The notes under the pieces were generated by a model, which was not told where the DNA came from, did not search any database, and saw only the letters and a list, made by a program, of their open reading frames with translations. From assembly GCF_000972845.2 (NCBI RefSeq), contig NC_040018.1:13551157-13615156 (forward strand): a stretch of 64,000 bases of DNA. The letters are read 5' to 3'. Shown piece by piece: positions 37,401-50,000 of this stretch. A program made the position numbers and the translations under genes. The DNA comes from Larimichthys crocea. Its lineage: Eukaryota; Chordata; Actinopteri; Sciaenidae. Each line of letters starts with the position of its first letter. The first letter of the stretch is position 1.

Positions 37401-40400
37401 CATGTGCAAAGAAACCTTTTTCATCCTTTCACAGGAAGTTAGTGTCCCACTTAAAACAATACAGTAGTAGTAAATTCATGTTTTTGTTTGAGATTATCTT
37501 CAAAATTAAGTTTTATAGGTACACTGTAGCGAATCCATTTGAGTGAAAGACACTGAATATATATATATTGTTGTGTTAAAATCATTAATATTGACCTTCA
37601 AAAAGGTTTTTCCAGCTCTACATCTTTGGAAACTCGCTGTAAACTCTTATTGCCAAATTTTTGTCATTACTAATTTGGTCAGTACATACCATCAGAGAAC
37701 AAGAAAAAAAACATATGCACGCGTACACCAAATTGCAAGTACACATACTGTACACACAAAACATATACAAAGGAACATATGCACAAAAAGTTTAAGCTCA
37801 TCCCCTCTTTCGCTGTCAGACAGACAATGACAATGGGTGTCTCACAACTTCAAAGGTATTTCAAGCTGTAGAGTTTATGATGAAATTATCAACTATCAAA
37901 AAGGTTTTTAGTATTAAATGTAATTTTGAGCTACCATGACCTTGCATAGGAAGTCAGTCAGTTAAGGGAACATGAGAGCCTAACAGCATGTTGCATCTTG
38001 ATAACACAATACAACACAATACAGCAGGTGTTTGCTTTTGAGCTGTGGGCCACCATTAAGTTTCAGCATTGGAACTCCAAGTGAACAAGTTTGGGGAATC
38101 ATGGTTAGAAGATAGAAGATGGTCTTTATTGTTTTAGCCATTTTTTTTTCCTTTTATATTTGCACTTATTTTGTATTTAGTGTTCCTAATTCTATTTGAT
38201 GATTTGTGAATAGAGATGTAATGACTATAGATTTTGATAGTACTTCTTGAATGCTGCTTTGTTGCTGTTATGTTGCTTATGTTGGACTAAAAGCCCAACT
38301 TTAAGTTGCTGCTACTACTTTGATGGCAAGAGTTACTGAATGAGTCTTTACAGTTACAGTTAGAATTTTAAACCACTAGAAATAGTGAAATTAGTTCATT
38401 GCTACCTCCCTTTTTGTGAATACCCCTTGTTTCACCCCTTAACGAGGGCCCATATCCGAACTAGAATCATCCATAACCCTACAAGTTCATTAACCACAGA
38501 TTTATTCTTTGTCATTTGCATCTTATTTCTGTTTTTGTTTTCTTGCTTCTTCTTGTCATCATGATCATTATTACAAATGGTATTAAGAGCACACACTTTT
38601 ATCAAAACATGGGCTGAAATGACTGTGACGCTTTACTCATCTTTACCACTTGAAATAAAGTGTAATATGTAACTTTAGTTTACATCCAAAACGTAAGTGG
38701 AACCAGTTTGTGCAATTATCGCAACCTGAACGTGAAATTTGAATGCATATTCAGAAATAGCCTTCAAGTACAAATGTTCCACATTTATATATTAGAAATA
38801 ATGAAAGGTCTCAGCGGTATAATAAGCTGCCAGTTGAATGCTTATTCCAGAAAATTATTGCTCGCATAAATGCCATGCATACAAAAAATTAATCTTGGCA
38901 ACTTTACTTTGTCATTATACACAAGGAAAAACGTGAATCTAAAATGCAAACTGGGAACCATGACAACATAAAATAACACTGGATAATGATCTTGACATTC
39001 TAATTAGGAAAGGTCTGAATTGAAATTAGTATCCCAAACACAGTCAAGTGTGAGAGAGAAAGAGACGCAGCCAAAAGGTGAAATTACAGAACACTGGAGA
39101 AAGGTCGATTTTTCAATGAGATGGTCCGCTTTCCTTCTTCTAGTCCAAAGTCCTGATATAGCAACAGAAGGTGACACACTTCACTTATTTAAGCACGTGT
39201 CTGCATGTGTTGAAGAAAGAAAGAGAGATACATCATGCAGACTTACATAATGCAACCTTCCTTTGTCTCTTTCTGCTCCTCATAAGCACACATGTACCCT
39301 TACGCACACAAGCGTATACACGTCTGCTGCTATACAATCACTGTCCAACAAGGAAGGAGCAGATGCCCCTTCAGGCTCAATAGGAGGTGGACACACTCAC
39401 AGTGTTTGTGTGCAATGGGTCTGTCTAGGCACACCTTTCTATAATCACAAGCTCGGCAGTGTCCAAGTGTGACAAAATGTAAAATTTCCGTTCCAACGAG
39501 GCAGTTGAGTCAGAAAAATCTGACGACATGAACGCTGCAATTTCTGTGGGAACAGGCCCTGAGGACAAATTCAGACAAAACAATCAAAAGTTTTTCTTTG
39601 GTCAACATTCATGTCCTCAATGAGGTGGCGGTGCAGTGGTGGAAGCCTTTTCTCCAACGCAGTCCCCTGTGGCTTTTTTCCCCCTCCAGAACAGTGTAGA
39701 AGTGTCTCTTTAGCCATTAGCCTCACATCAAGTATGCAAAGCAGGCCAATCATCACAAACAAATCGTAATAGAATAATTGCAGAAAAAAGAATCCTGCTG
39801 GGAAATGAGAAGTCCAAATAACTGGTGTGCAATTTAAATCATCATGATGTGTCTGGTCCTAATCTCCCTGGATACAGCCTGGATGCTCTGTGCTGGGCTT
39901 GGCTGGGCTGAGTGGTGGCATCCCAGGGTACTGGTAGAAACTGACTGGAGCCCACACACGCATGTCTTGAGATACAGCCTCTCTCTCCTTCTGTGTTTCT
40001 CTCTCCTCTCCATCCCACCCAGCACTCAGCTGCCTTCATCCAACTGACTCATGAGGAAATCCTCCACAAGAGGAAAAAGCTGCCAGCTCCAATGACAGGA
40101 AAGAAAAATCTCAAAAGCAGGCATCAAAGAAAAGAGAACGAGCACAGAACCAACGCTATCACAACAAGACAAAAAGAAAAGTCAGAAATCGCTGTCGCTC
40201 CGCCCAGTCGAAATCTTCCGCCTTTGTTTTGTGTCTCTCGTTTTATTTAGTTTCACAGTTGTTTTAGGGAATTAGCATCTGCTACTGAGCCTTTGTAGAG
40301 GGATTTACGTGCCCCCCTAAACATTTCTTCCATACCACCCGTTCCCGCCCCTTCCCTGCCTCCTTATCCCTCATCAGTCTGCCAGACAAGTTTTTCCCAC

Positions 40401-40554
40401 CCAGTCATAGTACCCAGCCAGCAACCCCTTTTTGTGGGTGTGCTTGTTTAGTGTGGGTCTGGTCTGTGAGTGTGGTGCATGTCGTGCCAGCTTGGATAGG
40501 AGAGAGGAGGAGGAAAAACACTCTTTGTAAGTTATGGGAACACTATGAGACAGA

Positions 40555-40680
40555 CGCAGGCGCTCATAAATTATACGGTTCATTTGCATATTCCTGGCAT
40601 AAGACATTATGCAAATACTGATCAATTTGCATAATGGATTCCTCTTGTTGCCTCAATTGCCCAGTTGCTGCTTTTTATTT
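40555..40680. promoter_or_regulatory. Candidate enhancer with three POU octamers
   Basis: ATTTGCAT occurs at 40582-40589, its complement ATGCAAAT at 40609-40616, and ATTTGCAT again at 40625-40632. These are three perfect octamers within 51 bp, the last two 16 bp apart. TAAATTATACGG and a TGATCAATTTG word lie between and around them. Octamers are the binding sites of POU-class factors such as OCT4/POU3F members. The cluster is direct observation; enhancer function is inference. Confidence 0.5.
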
Positions 40681-40899
40681 AATAATAAAAAAAAGAGTGT
40701 GAAACAAGAAAGAATAACATGTTGGAGCCCTATGAAGCCCTTTGCCAGAGCTTCCCTTAAACATCCGAATGAGAAAGAATTTGAAGAGGACAATTTCTGT
40801 GTTCATCTTTAATTATACTGCCACACAACTGTCAAACATAAAATGTGTACAGTCCAGACATAGGAGAGAACATACCTAAGAGGTAATATAGCAATCGGA

Positions 40900-41260
40900 T
40901 GAAGTGTGTCGCGCGGTATCTGCAAGCGTTAGTAAATTTCTCTCTTAATTAGTCAATTCTACCTCGTCTATTAAAGCAAGCCGCACCATTGCTAATTAAG
41001 AGCAGTGTGCACACACTCTTCAGAGGGAGGGGGATTTTATTAAATAATTAAGCTATTTTTGTCTGCCGCCTTTAACCTCATCAGCTCCGTACCAAACGAC
41101 CGGAATTAAAATCTGCGAAAGAGAAAAAGCAGATGCGGCCAAGATAATTATTTAATCAAATATGCGCCACTGACGAAACAGCTAATGACAAGAGAAGAAG
41201 ATAATTACCGTATAGACAGAGCTTTATCACAATTGTCCGAAAAGACAAGTCATTTGTTTA
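40900..41260. promoter_or_regulatory. Candidate enhancer, homeodomain-site cluster
   Basis: Five TAATTA homeodomain cores occur in about 260 bp (40946-40951, 40993-40998, 41045-41050, 41155-41160, 41202-41207), separated by G+C-containing spacers such as AGCCGCACCATTGC and TGCGCCACTGACGAAAC. CpG-containing words are kept although the surroundings are CpG-poor. There are no repeats and no open frame. This is the typical texture of deeply conserved developmental enhancers in vertebrates, here not verified by alignment. Confidence 0.5.
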
Positions 41261-41269
41261 CAACAATGT

Positions 41270-43980
41270 TCGTTGCACTTCTCATCGATGTCCCACAAAA
41301 GTAACAGTAAAGCAGATGGGCACAAAGCTTAAGGATAAGTGATCGTGATACAGTTAAAGAAAATTACAAGAGAAAGGAGGAGTGTGTAGCTCTAAAAGAG
41401 AGGTAGGGAGCGTAAAATAGGAAAAATATATAAAGAAAGAGGAATTGAAGGTGGTAGAAGGAGGACTTATTATTTATGTTAGGATTTTAAAAATGCCAGG
41501 ACAACACTGTGCGGCGGGATCAACGAGTAAAACGTCAACTTCAATCAGCTACAGTCGGTTAAGCAGCTTGAGCTTCTTCACTGTGTACTGTGGCACATAC
41601 AGGCACACCTCACCCTGGTTTTGTTGCACCACATTAGAGTTGCTGGTCGTGGACCGAGGCTCTCTGTTTCTACATTTAGGACAAATGAAGAGAAGGGCAC
41701 AGCAGAGAGACAGGTAATGCCAGGCACCAAGGTTACATGGAAGGTGCGAAGCAACTCGCCAGCCGACTTACAAGGACTGTTAGAGAAAATCATCAGCATT
41801 TAGAATCAATTAACCCAAATGTTAATTAATGTCAAGCCCATAGAAGAAAAAAAAAGGAAATGGAAGGCGGGTGTCCTGGGCATGTGGAAGGAAAACTAAG
41901 GAGAGGAGGAGGGTGGGTAAGAGAGGGACTGAGAGAGAAAGGGGATGGGCAAATAAGGGAAACAAGGAGCGAATGCGGTTGATGGCAGAGAGAAGTTGGC
42001 ACAGTGCCATCCATTCAGTGGTAGCACCAAGGCGGACTTCTGTTCGCTCTCTAGGGTAGATGGTTAGATGTAGTCTGGGAGACAGGAGGGTCCTGTCGGC
42101 AGTTTGGTAGCGTCACATGTTTAGAGTTTTTCTTTTATCCAAATGGATGGGCAGGCTGTCTTATAAATATTAGAAGTTGGAGGGAAGATACGAGTCTTCA
42201 GACACAGATTCATCCTTACTTGAGTACCGCCATGGAGGACAAGTTAACATCTGCTAACAAAGACATCAAGATGTGACCTACACCTGGATGAATCCTGGGA
42301 GCTGCCATTCAGATGGATATAGTTGTTGCTGCATGGCACCATGATGGAATTACAAGGGTGGATATTTAAATTCTAAAATGCATCAAAAATGCATCACAGA
42401 AGAAGTGAAACAGGAAGTGAACCTACGGTGACGGGTGCCACGCGCTCACCATGCAGCGGGTAATGGAAGTGTCACCACATGGGATTAATAAAGGAGATGG
42501 AAAAACAAAAACAACAGAAACTTAAAGCTGTTTTTGTTGTTCTAGTGATGACTGGTGGGTGTGGCGGTGGCACAAAAGGAAGCTCCTCCCACTCACTCCT
42601 TCTCGCTCTCTCTCTAACCATCTGAGGCACAGCTCTGTGTGCCAGGCAGCCAGCCATCTGGGCAGAAGACGCCATGCCAACTCATTCGTTAGCAGTAAAG
42701 GACGTACCCTTGGAATATACGGCCGATAGCAAACGCCACTTCCATCTCACAGTTGGCATTTATGGACTTGGGTAAAAGTCATTGGTTTGGAGGATGCCCA
42801 AGGAGCAATAATTTGGCACTTACGGGTCTCAAGTGGTGTGCCAGCGGAAAAGTGATGGCATCACATGGCACGAATACTGCCCAAGGACGAGGGATACACC
42901 ATAATTAAGCCAAATCGACTCAATCGGATATCCCAGTTGACAAAAAAAGAGAACAAAACAAACAGAGACATTACAGCATCTGATATGACTAATTAGAGCA
43001 AAATTTGCTTTGTTAATTAGGGTGACAGACTCAGTCAAAGGAACTACTTGAATTATCAACAAAAGAATCCTTAATGAGGATAAAACAACAACAAAAAACA
43101 AGATGATGCAGGACAAAAGCGGCAAACTGTTCAACTATTAGTACAGGGTGTGAAGCGAGTGCCTCTTTTTGTGCCAACTCCCTTCCCCCTTTACCCCACA
43201 TTTTCCCCAGTGTAAACTGCCATTTCTTATTGCACTGGCTGGCAGCCACATTGAATTTCTACCATAGGCACTGCAACAGACGCTGCCAATCTGCCAATCA
43301 CTTGCATGCCTGCCTACAAGAGAAGGAGGAGGGGGGAAGAATGGACCTGAGGGACAGTGCCTGAAGCTCAATAGCAGCTGTTTACAATGTCACAGACACA
43401 AAAGAGAGACAAAAAAATGCAAACATGAGGATGCATACTAATGAACTGCCAAAACAAATTATAATCGGTGCACAGACAGGAATTAATTAACTTTTTTCAA
43501 TTAATCACACATCTCGTTTTCTTCTGTGACAGGCGCAACTTCTTGGAGCATTATAATTTTAAAGTCATAAAAAGATCAGGAATTTCTACATTTGCAGCAA
43601 GCCAAGCAATAACAGAGAGGAATACCCGCATTTGTGAAATTCATCTATATTCACGACAATCATCATGGACTTGAATTCCTATAATTTCACTATAGTATCC
43701 AGCAGCATGACAGCCAAGCGAGAGAGGTGGCAGGGACACAACAAAAACTGAGTGGAATGGGTACAGAACGCACAGGAACAAGGAGACATCCTGAGTTCAA
43801 GAGACACTGAGGGGGAGGTGCTGGCCTGCCTGCAACCAAACTGGGGGTAGTGAGGCCGTGGGAACTCATTACATCCTCCACACCCACATCCCACATCTCC
43901 ACGACTTTTTTGCCCCCTTCTTGCCAACCATCCAAAAGAAATGAACAAACTCCACCCTTTCAGGATTTTCCCTCCTGCGC
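41270..43980. other. Non-coding stretch, no gene seen
   Basis: About 2.7 kb between enhancer-like blocks. It is relatively repeat-poor, with purine-rich patches near 41.9 kb and a conserved-looking A+T-rich patch near 43.48-43.67 kb containing AATTAATTAAC and CAATTAATCAC. Reading frames of 60-100 codons have no recognisable domains. Confidence 0.5.
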
Positions 43981-44014
43981 TAAACTATCATAAACAGATG
44001 CAACGCAGACTCAC

Positions 44015-44121
44015 CAACTGGTTTGAGTTGCGGTTCGGGGTACTCTCTCTGGGTCCGGAGGAACGTTTGTGGTTCCCGCAAGGTCTCCTGGCATCGGGCA
44101 CAGAGCCAAGGATGGGCATCG
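44015..44121 (-). CDS. Candidate internal exon, unidentified gene
   Basis: Read on the minus strand, a pyrimidine-rich acceptor GTTGTGTTTCTTTGCAG leads into CGATGCCCATCCTTGG. The segment ends CAAACCAGTTG directly before a strong donor GTGAGT (plus 44009-44014). Length is 107 nt, so it shifts phase between its neighbours. All three frames are open, giving DAHPWLCARCQETLREPQTF..., MPILGSVPDARRPCGN... or RCPSLALCPMPGDLAG..., so the frame cannot be fixed from this exon alone. I recognise none of the three. It lies within the most enhancer-like block of the window and both intron flanks look constrained (ATTAATGAAAACG just upstream of the acceptor). It may be a coding exon or a 5' untranslated or alternative exon of a long developmental gene. 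No second exon was found in the window. Confidence 0.45.
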
Positions 44122-44139
44122 CTGCAAAGAAACACAACG

Positions 44140-44600
44140 GAGGCTTTCATTAAGTTCGTTTTCATTAATATGCACAGGCGGAATTAAAACAGTAATTAGC
44201 AACGCAAGGATATTCATCCACTGGTATCCAACAATTATTGTTAAATTTTTTTTTCTCCTGGATTTCTTTGGACAAGAAGCATGGTTGTGCAATATGAATA
44301 ATTAAGGAAGTCATCCAAAGGGAGGGATTATAACATCTTTGTGCTTGCTACCCAACCTTGGCACTACCAAGATGTCTGAATCTGGTTGTACCACCACTGA
44401 GGAGGGACCGCTTGAAAGGTGGCATCTTTTTGGGCATCTCAAACGCGCTAATCGCGATCGCAACAAATACGATTAACAAATTAATTTGTAATTGGTGGCG
44501 TATTTTTTTTTTTTTTCATATTCAGTGCGGGGAAACGAGGATATTCTAATCTTTCGGAGCTAATGAACTTTGGATAATCACCCTTTTATTTAATTCCATG
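44140..44600. promoter_or_regulatory. Candidate conserved element beside the exon
   Basis: The intron sequence next to the candidate exon contains TTTCATTAATATGCAC, AATATGAATAATTAAGG, AACGCGCTAATCGCGATCGC and ACAAATTAATTTGTAATTGG. These homeodomain-type cores sit with unusually many CpG words for this window. A poly-T run at about 44504-44516 interrupts it. Confidence 0.35.
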
Positions 44601-44696
44601 GGGGATGTTAATTGTGCAGCGTCTTCATTACACAAATGGATTACAAAAAAAAAAAGAGGGCTTGCACGAGAGAGCAGAATGGAATGGGGGGTGGAG

Positions 44697-44755
44697 TGTG
44701 TATGTGTGTGTGTGTGAGAGTGTGTGTGTGAGCAAGAGAGAGAGAGAGAGGGAAA
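44697..44755. repeat. (GT)n/(GA)n compound microsatellite
   Basis: GT runs interrupted by GAGA, then about eight GA units. Both overlapping reading frames across it are repeat translations. Confidence 0.9.
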
Positions 44756-44999
44756 GCAAGAACGGGGATATTTTTCTTCCTTCGTTATATGCCAGTAGTC
44801 AAATAATGCCACAGTACTCACAAACAAGCAGAGAAAAGCTCCTGCATTGCCAGTGATGTTCATGTGCTCCCTCCTGGAAAACCTGGTCTCTTTGCTCTCT
44901 GCCTGCTCTCTAGAGCACCAACTCTCTCATATGAAGACAACTGCCTCTCCTGGTTCTGGATCGTACAAAACTGGAGCGAGAAGAATCCTTCCTGGGATC

Positions 45000-45450
45000 T
45001 AATTTCTCTCAAATTGGATATTATTTGTGTTATTCAAATGATTAGTGCATTAGCAGCATTGATCTTTATTAGAGTGGTGTTGTTGGCGCCTGGTCGAAGC
45101 GGAATGCAGAGGAGACAACAGACACTGTGGCGGCACTGGCTAATGTCCTCTGTGCTTAATCATTCTACAGCAGAATGGTTTTATGCATATTTCATTTGCA
45201 TATCATTAAATCGCTAAGGCATACGGGCAAATGGCAGCGGAGAGCAAGGGACTGAAAACAGAAAAGCATAAAATGTAGAGAAAAAAAAACGAGTCATTAT
45301 GCGATGACAATCTTCAAAGCTGTGTGCCTGGTTTCTGGCGACCTGCCAATTCGTTTAATTCAACATTAATTAAAAAAAGTCAGTGCGCTCAACCTTTCCG
45401 ACACGGATTAATTGAGCACCTTACAATCTATGCAAGGATCTATCTCACAT
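45000..45450. promoter_or_regulatory. Candidate conserved non-coding element
   Basis: A repeat-free block with an octamer ATTTGCAT at 45194-45201 next to TTATGCATAT. It also has ATTCAAATGATTAGTGC, GTGCTTAATCATTC, ATTCGTTTAATTCAAC and CATTAATTAAAAAAAG, and several CpG words (GTTGGCGCCTGGTCG, GGTTTCTGGCGACC). It resembles the 40.9 kb block in texture and lies about 0.9 kb upstream of the 44.0 kb exon on the minus strand. A 117-codon plus-strand frame (44864-45217) covers part of it but shows no domain. Confidence 0.4.
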
Positions 45451-46379
45451 ACTGTGAATGTCTGTTCACGTAGAACTAATGGATGTTTGTGGAATTATGA
45501 ATTGAAGAGAATTTCGATTATTTTTGCGATTTCAGACTTTATGAAATATTTACATGTGACCAGTTAAATAATGAACGCAAAGAAATTGAATGAATAATTG
45601 ACTGTTAATTTTGTGAGAGTTTATGTAAGGGTTTAAAATGTTAAAACAAATGTGGGCAGAGCTTTGCAGGTGACTGCTGGCAGCAGGTGTGAGTCAGGCG
45701 GAGGGAATGAGGACTGAAAACCTTCTTACTTATACTCACTTATAGGAATAACAGAGGTATTTTTGTTCTGTCTTTTACCATGATCTTCCCATATGAGACA
45801 GCAAAAGCTGTTGTCAAGTTGTTCCTCACAAACATACCCCAAAATAAACCACACAATCCAAATCTGATGCTCAATTTAGAACCAGGCCCCTTATATTTGG
45901 AATAATTAGTCACAAATTGCCCCTCCCACAGACACACAACATCCATACACACACACAGTGCATAAGGTTAGGTTCAACATTTTCCACATTTGATGAACTT
46001 GCAAAGCATGAGTGTGTTCTGCCTCCTCTTAAATCATACAATCCAATCTAATCTAATTTCAAGATTGGAAAAAAAAAATTACAATTTAAAGGAGCCTGAA
46101 AAAAAGCCTCTTCTTCTAAATCTTGCAAAACAACGACTTCCTCCAGAAGATGTAGATTACTGTGACGTTTAAACAAAAAGTTTAAAAATAAAGAACAGAG
46201 CCAAATTCAAATTTCAGTTCTCATTTGAACGAAATCTTAAAAAACAATACCCCGGTGAGGTACAACATTAACAGCACAGAAAACAATTGCGGGAAAAAAA
46301 AAATTATTCCACAGAGACCTGTGTATAATTGCGGATCCCTTTGCCAGACATCCTTGCTTAATTCTTCTCCTATGCAAGG

Positions 46380-47070
46380 CAAATCCCCCCCTAGCCAGAA
46401 TATTCAAATGAAGTGAGCTTCACGCCTCACACAATTAGCCATGTTTAGTAATTTGAGAAATGATTGCCGCAGGTGCAAAGAGGAGGGGCAGTACAGACGG
46501 GGAGCAGGCTGGCAGGGGAAACCCAGTGAAGTGGGTGGTATGAGCCTGGCGCTTTATAACCGTGGCACATGCAGATGTCGCTGTAGTTCTTCCAAAAGCT
46601 TCTACCAACCGAGCGGGAGGGAGGTAACGAGGAACTCGTTTGGCATCACACACCTCCACCATGCGTTTCTAAGGAGGAATGTTAGTGTGCAAGATTGGTG
46701 GAGTGTGGGAAAGAGGCTGGCAGCCAGGGCAAGAAGAGCTGACGTGGGTGAGACCTGGGTTAGGGGAGATCCTCCCCTGCGTGAGGGAATGTAGACGCAA
46801 AGACCCATGGTGAAGCATAGAAAAAGGTTCAGCAACACCAGTGAGGTGTCTGTGTATTTCTGAGCCTGTCATAAGATGTAGACATTATGCAGAGTGCTGA
46901 TATTAATATGCATGCGGGCCCTTTTTATTATGCAGCTCAGCGTGAGGTAATATTGCCGGGCTGTTCTGCCGTGCGTTGGATACTGTCGGAGAATGTTATC
47001 TCTTGCTGAACAAACACAGCCCTTATTTCCTAACCCTCCTATGAAAATGTTTAATTATCAATGATATCCA
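46380..47070. promoter_or_regulatory. Candidate conserved non-coding elements
   Basis: Two islands, about 46390-46490 and 46880-47065. The first contains AATATTCAAATGAAG and CACAATTAGCCATG. The second contains GACATTATGCAGAG, GATATTAATATGCATGC, TTTATTATGCAGCTCAGC and TGTTTAATTATCAATG, with ATTA and ATGC words at close spacing plus CpG-bearing spacers. The G+C-richer stretch between them carries overlapping frames on both strands with no recognisable product. Confidence 0.4.
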
Positions 47071-47079
47071 CAGAGGTCA

Positions 47080-50000
47080 ATTTGAAAAGGAAACACAGGA
47101 TCTCAAGTGACGAGCTCCATCACTGACAGGCAGAAAACTGACGGTAAATACATCAGTAGGATGATATGGTTCATACATTATCAACGTCAGTCCATGGCTA
47201 CTTTTATCCAAAGCATCATCAATGAACATATTCATATTCAAGACATGTTTTCTATTTGTGGCGACATCCACATTTACATACATTCAGTGTCCAATACTTT
47301 AGTGAAGTTAAATGATACAGGAAATTTAAACTAAAGACATAACTTATCTTTATGGCTATACTTTACAATAAATATAAATATTCTAGATGGTTTTCATCGT
47401 TTCATATACAATTACTGTACTCAAAATTCAGACAATCTTAAGGTCTTTACCAGAATTTAAAATATCATTAAATCTGTAAAAATTGGCCCACTACTGTGTG
47501 GTTATATTAAATTTCTTTGATACAATGAGGTGTAAAAAACCTTTGCCTTATACAATACAATATCTTCAGAAAGACTATTTTTTATTACTAATATTAATGC
47601 CATTGTCAGGCCAAATAAACATTACATTAAAAAACATATAACTCAATATATTCTTAGTAACCAGAATTAATTCACAAATACTCTCCAGCAGCAATATTAG
47701 CAGATGTCTCCTCAACATACAGTTAGACTACATGGTAGTTCACACACATTTCTTCTGCCCCGCCTAATTTCTTGCACTAATAAGTCAGCTGTATACCACG
47801 CTGGGTCAGTGTAACCTCACCTAAGCATCTGCACAGCCATGACGCCTCACCTTTTGGTTTATCACACAGACATGGAGTTGGTTGGAATTTACCTCTCCTG
47901 TGGTGCAATACATGCACCTTGCCAACAATCACATACACATATGCAAAATCTCACTGAGCATATAGCACTGAGCATTTAGTGACCACATCAGCCAAGCTGT
48001 GAAGCAGCACTATCTCTTTAACCACTGTCTTGTCTGGGGTCTGCAGATTAATTGGTTCCCGGTAATTCTATCAGATTAGTATTAATACGCTGTCACTGAG
48101 GTAATCGAGGTGACCCACTGTATCTAGCCAGCTCTCCATAAACTAGCGTGAAGGTCAACTGTCAATCAACCTACACAATATGATAATCAGTCTTTAAAGT
48201 CAGCATGAGGATGCCATTAACACCAGCAGTAATGGCTGATGAAAGAACTGTCATAACGGCAAAACCTCCAGGGATGAATGCTTACTGATTGGCTGTGAGC
48301 AAAGTGAAAAAGAAGAAGCAGGAAGCTCAGCCATAAGAGTGAATGTGCACTTTGTGAAATCATGCCTTTGGGACTACAGGTGCAACTGTGGCACTGCACA
48401 TTACCAACACATTTTAGCCAAGACCACTACCAGGGTATATACAGAAATACTAAAGTTAAATTTAATGTCTCTTAAGAAAGACCCTTTCCATATTTTAAGA
48501 CCTTGTCACCCTGTGTGTAAATCTTACCAAGCAAGGGTCTGTGACGTTGTGGCAGCAATGCCATTTTGGTACATTCTACATGAGACTTCATACCCCACCA
48601 GGAGCACTTCAGACGCAGAGTGTTATGCCTGCCGGACACAGTTAACTAATTTTTCTTGGGTTATGTGCTTCTAACATGAGTAAATATGGTACGTGGGTAA
48701 ACAGTTTCCCTTTTGTCTGTTTTTACGGTCGGATGTCTGCACAGGGTCTTTTATTTTTGAAAATTTCTGAAGCAGATTCTTTATGTCATTTCTTCGTCTG
48801 ACTTCCGGCCAGCTCAATCTGTTCTGTGTTGTGCTTAACATGGCTTGTTCTATGCAGAGTGGAGAGCCACTTCTGGGACACGTGTCACAAAGCTTCTGGT
48901 AAATGACAATCATTGTCTAAAACGCAGCTAGAACACATCACAGCCATGCTTAGTGCGATTGAGCCATAAGATAGCACAAGTAAAGTCTTAGATTGTAAAA
49001 ACTCTATGAATCAGTGCAGCACAATTCAGATAGCTGGTCATGGCCCATCATCACTAGGAGGTCAGTGGGGTGATATGTGAGACCTGCACCCAGATGTAGA
49101 AACAATGTGTATGCACAAAAAAACTGATATTTATAAAAGAAGAATGTGCAATGATACTGTGTCACCTCACACAGACCTCAGACCAGCATGCAGAATTTTC
49201 AAGAGGAGGCGGACATGAATAATGATAGTAAAACTTTTTTGTTTAGGCTGTTTGCCAGTTTCACTGATTGTGTTTTTTTTTCTTTGCAGTATTCACAGCT
49301 TTTTGTAAAATCATACTCAGGAGCCCATTTAAAAATTTTTAATTATTTATGAGTATTTATGAATTCTATCATTCTTTGTATTTACATTGGAACCATTTCT
49401 TCCCTTTTAATTATCTTTGAGCCTGAATTGCAAACCACTTTTTAACGCCTGTTGAATATTAGTTCAAAAGATTCATCATTCTTCTGAGAATGATTGAGAT
49501 AGTACTGCAAAGACAAGTACATGTAATGAATTAATGGCAAAAAGGTTCATAATGGTTATGCATAATGTTGTTTTGTTGGAGAACTTTGCAACACAATTGG
49601 CTAAACCTGCCATTTTTCTTCTTTACCTTCTCACTGATAGATCTAATGAGTGGAGGAGCACACATAGATATTTCAAAATGGCCGTTATGCAGTTGTTTCC
49701 AGAGACATGGTTCAAACTGCTTGTCCTCCAACCTTTGTTCAAAGATGTACCTTTTCTCATTAGCTTGGTAGTTTAACTTCCGGGTGTAAAAGGACCACAA
49801 AATGTTATCAAGCAACAGTCAGTCAGTGGATCAGTGTAAAAAATAGAGTGCTAACAGTTATCCCATTTAGGTGACATCAAATCTGTCAGGATTCCATAAC
49901 TCCATTATGCACCTATGCAATGATTAAACTCTTGCATACTTTAGCATGCAACCTCTCTGGATCAATATACATACTGAAAAAATTTAATTGAATACCTCAG

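Larger units (their letters stand above)
32530..40555. other. Non-coding stretch, no gene seen
   Basis: About 8 kb with no supportable gene. It contains a possible hAT end near 33.88 kb and a (GT)n tract at 34.46 kb (listed). Elsewhere there is A+T-rich DNA with short homopolymers and frames under 95 codons that show no domain. Confidence 0.6.
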
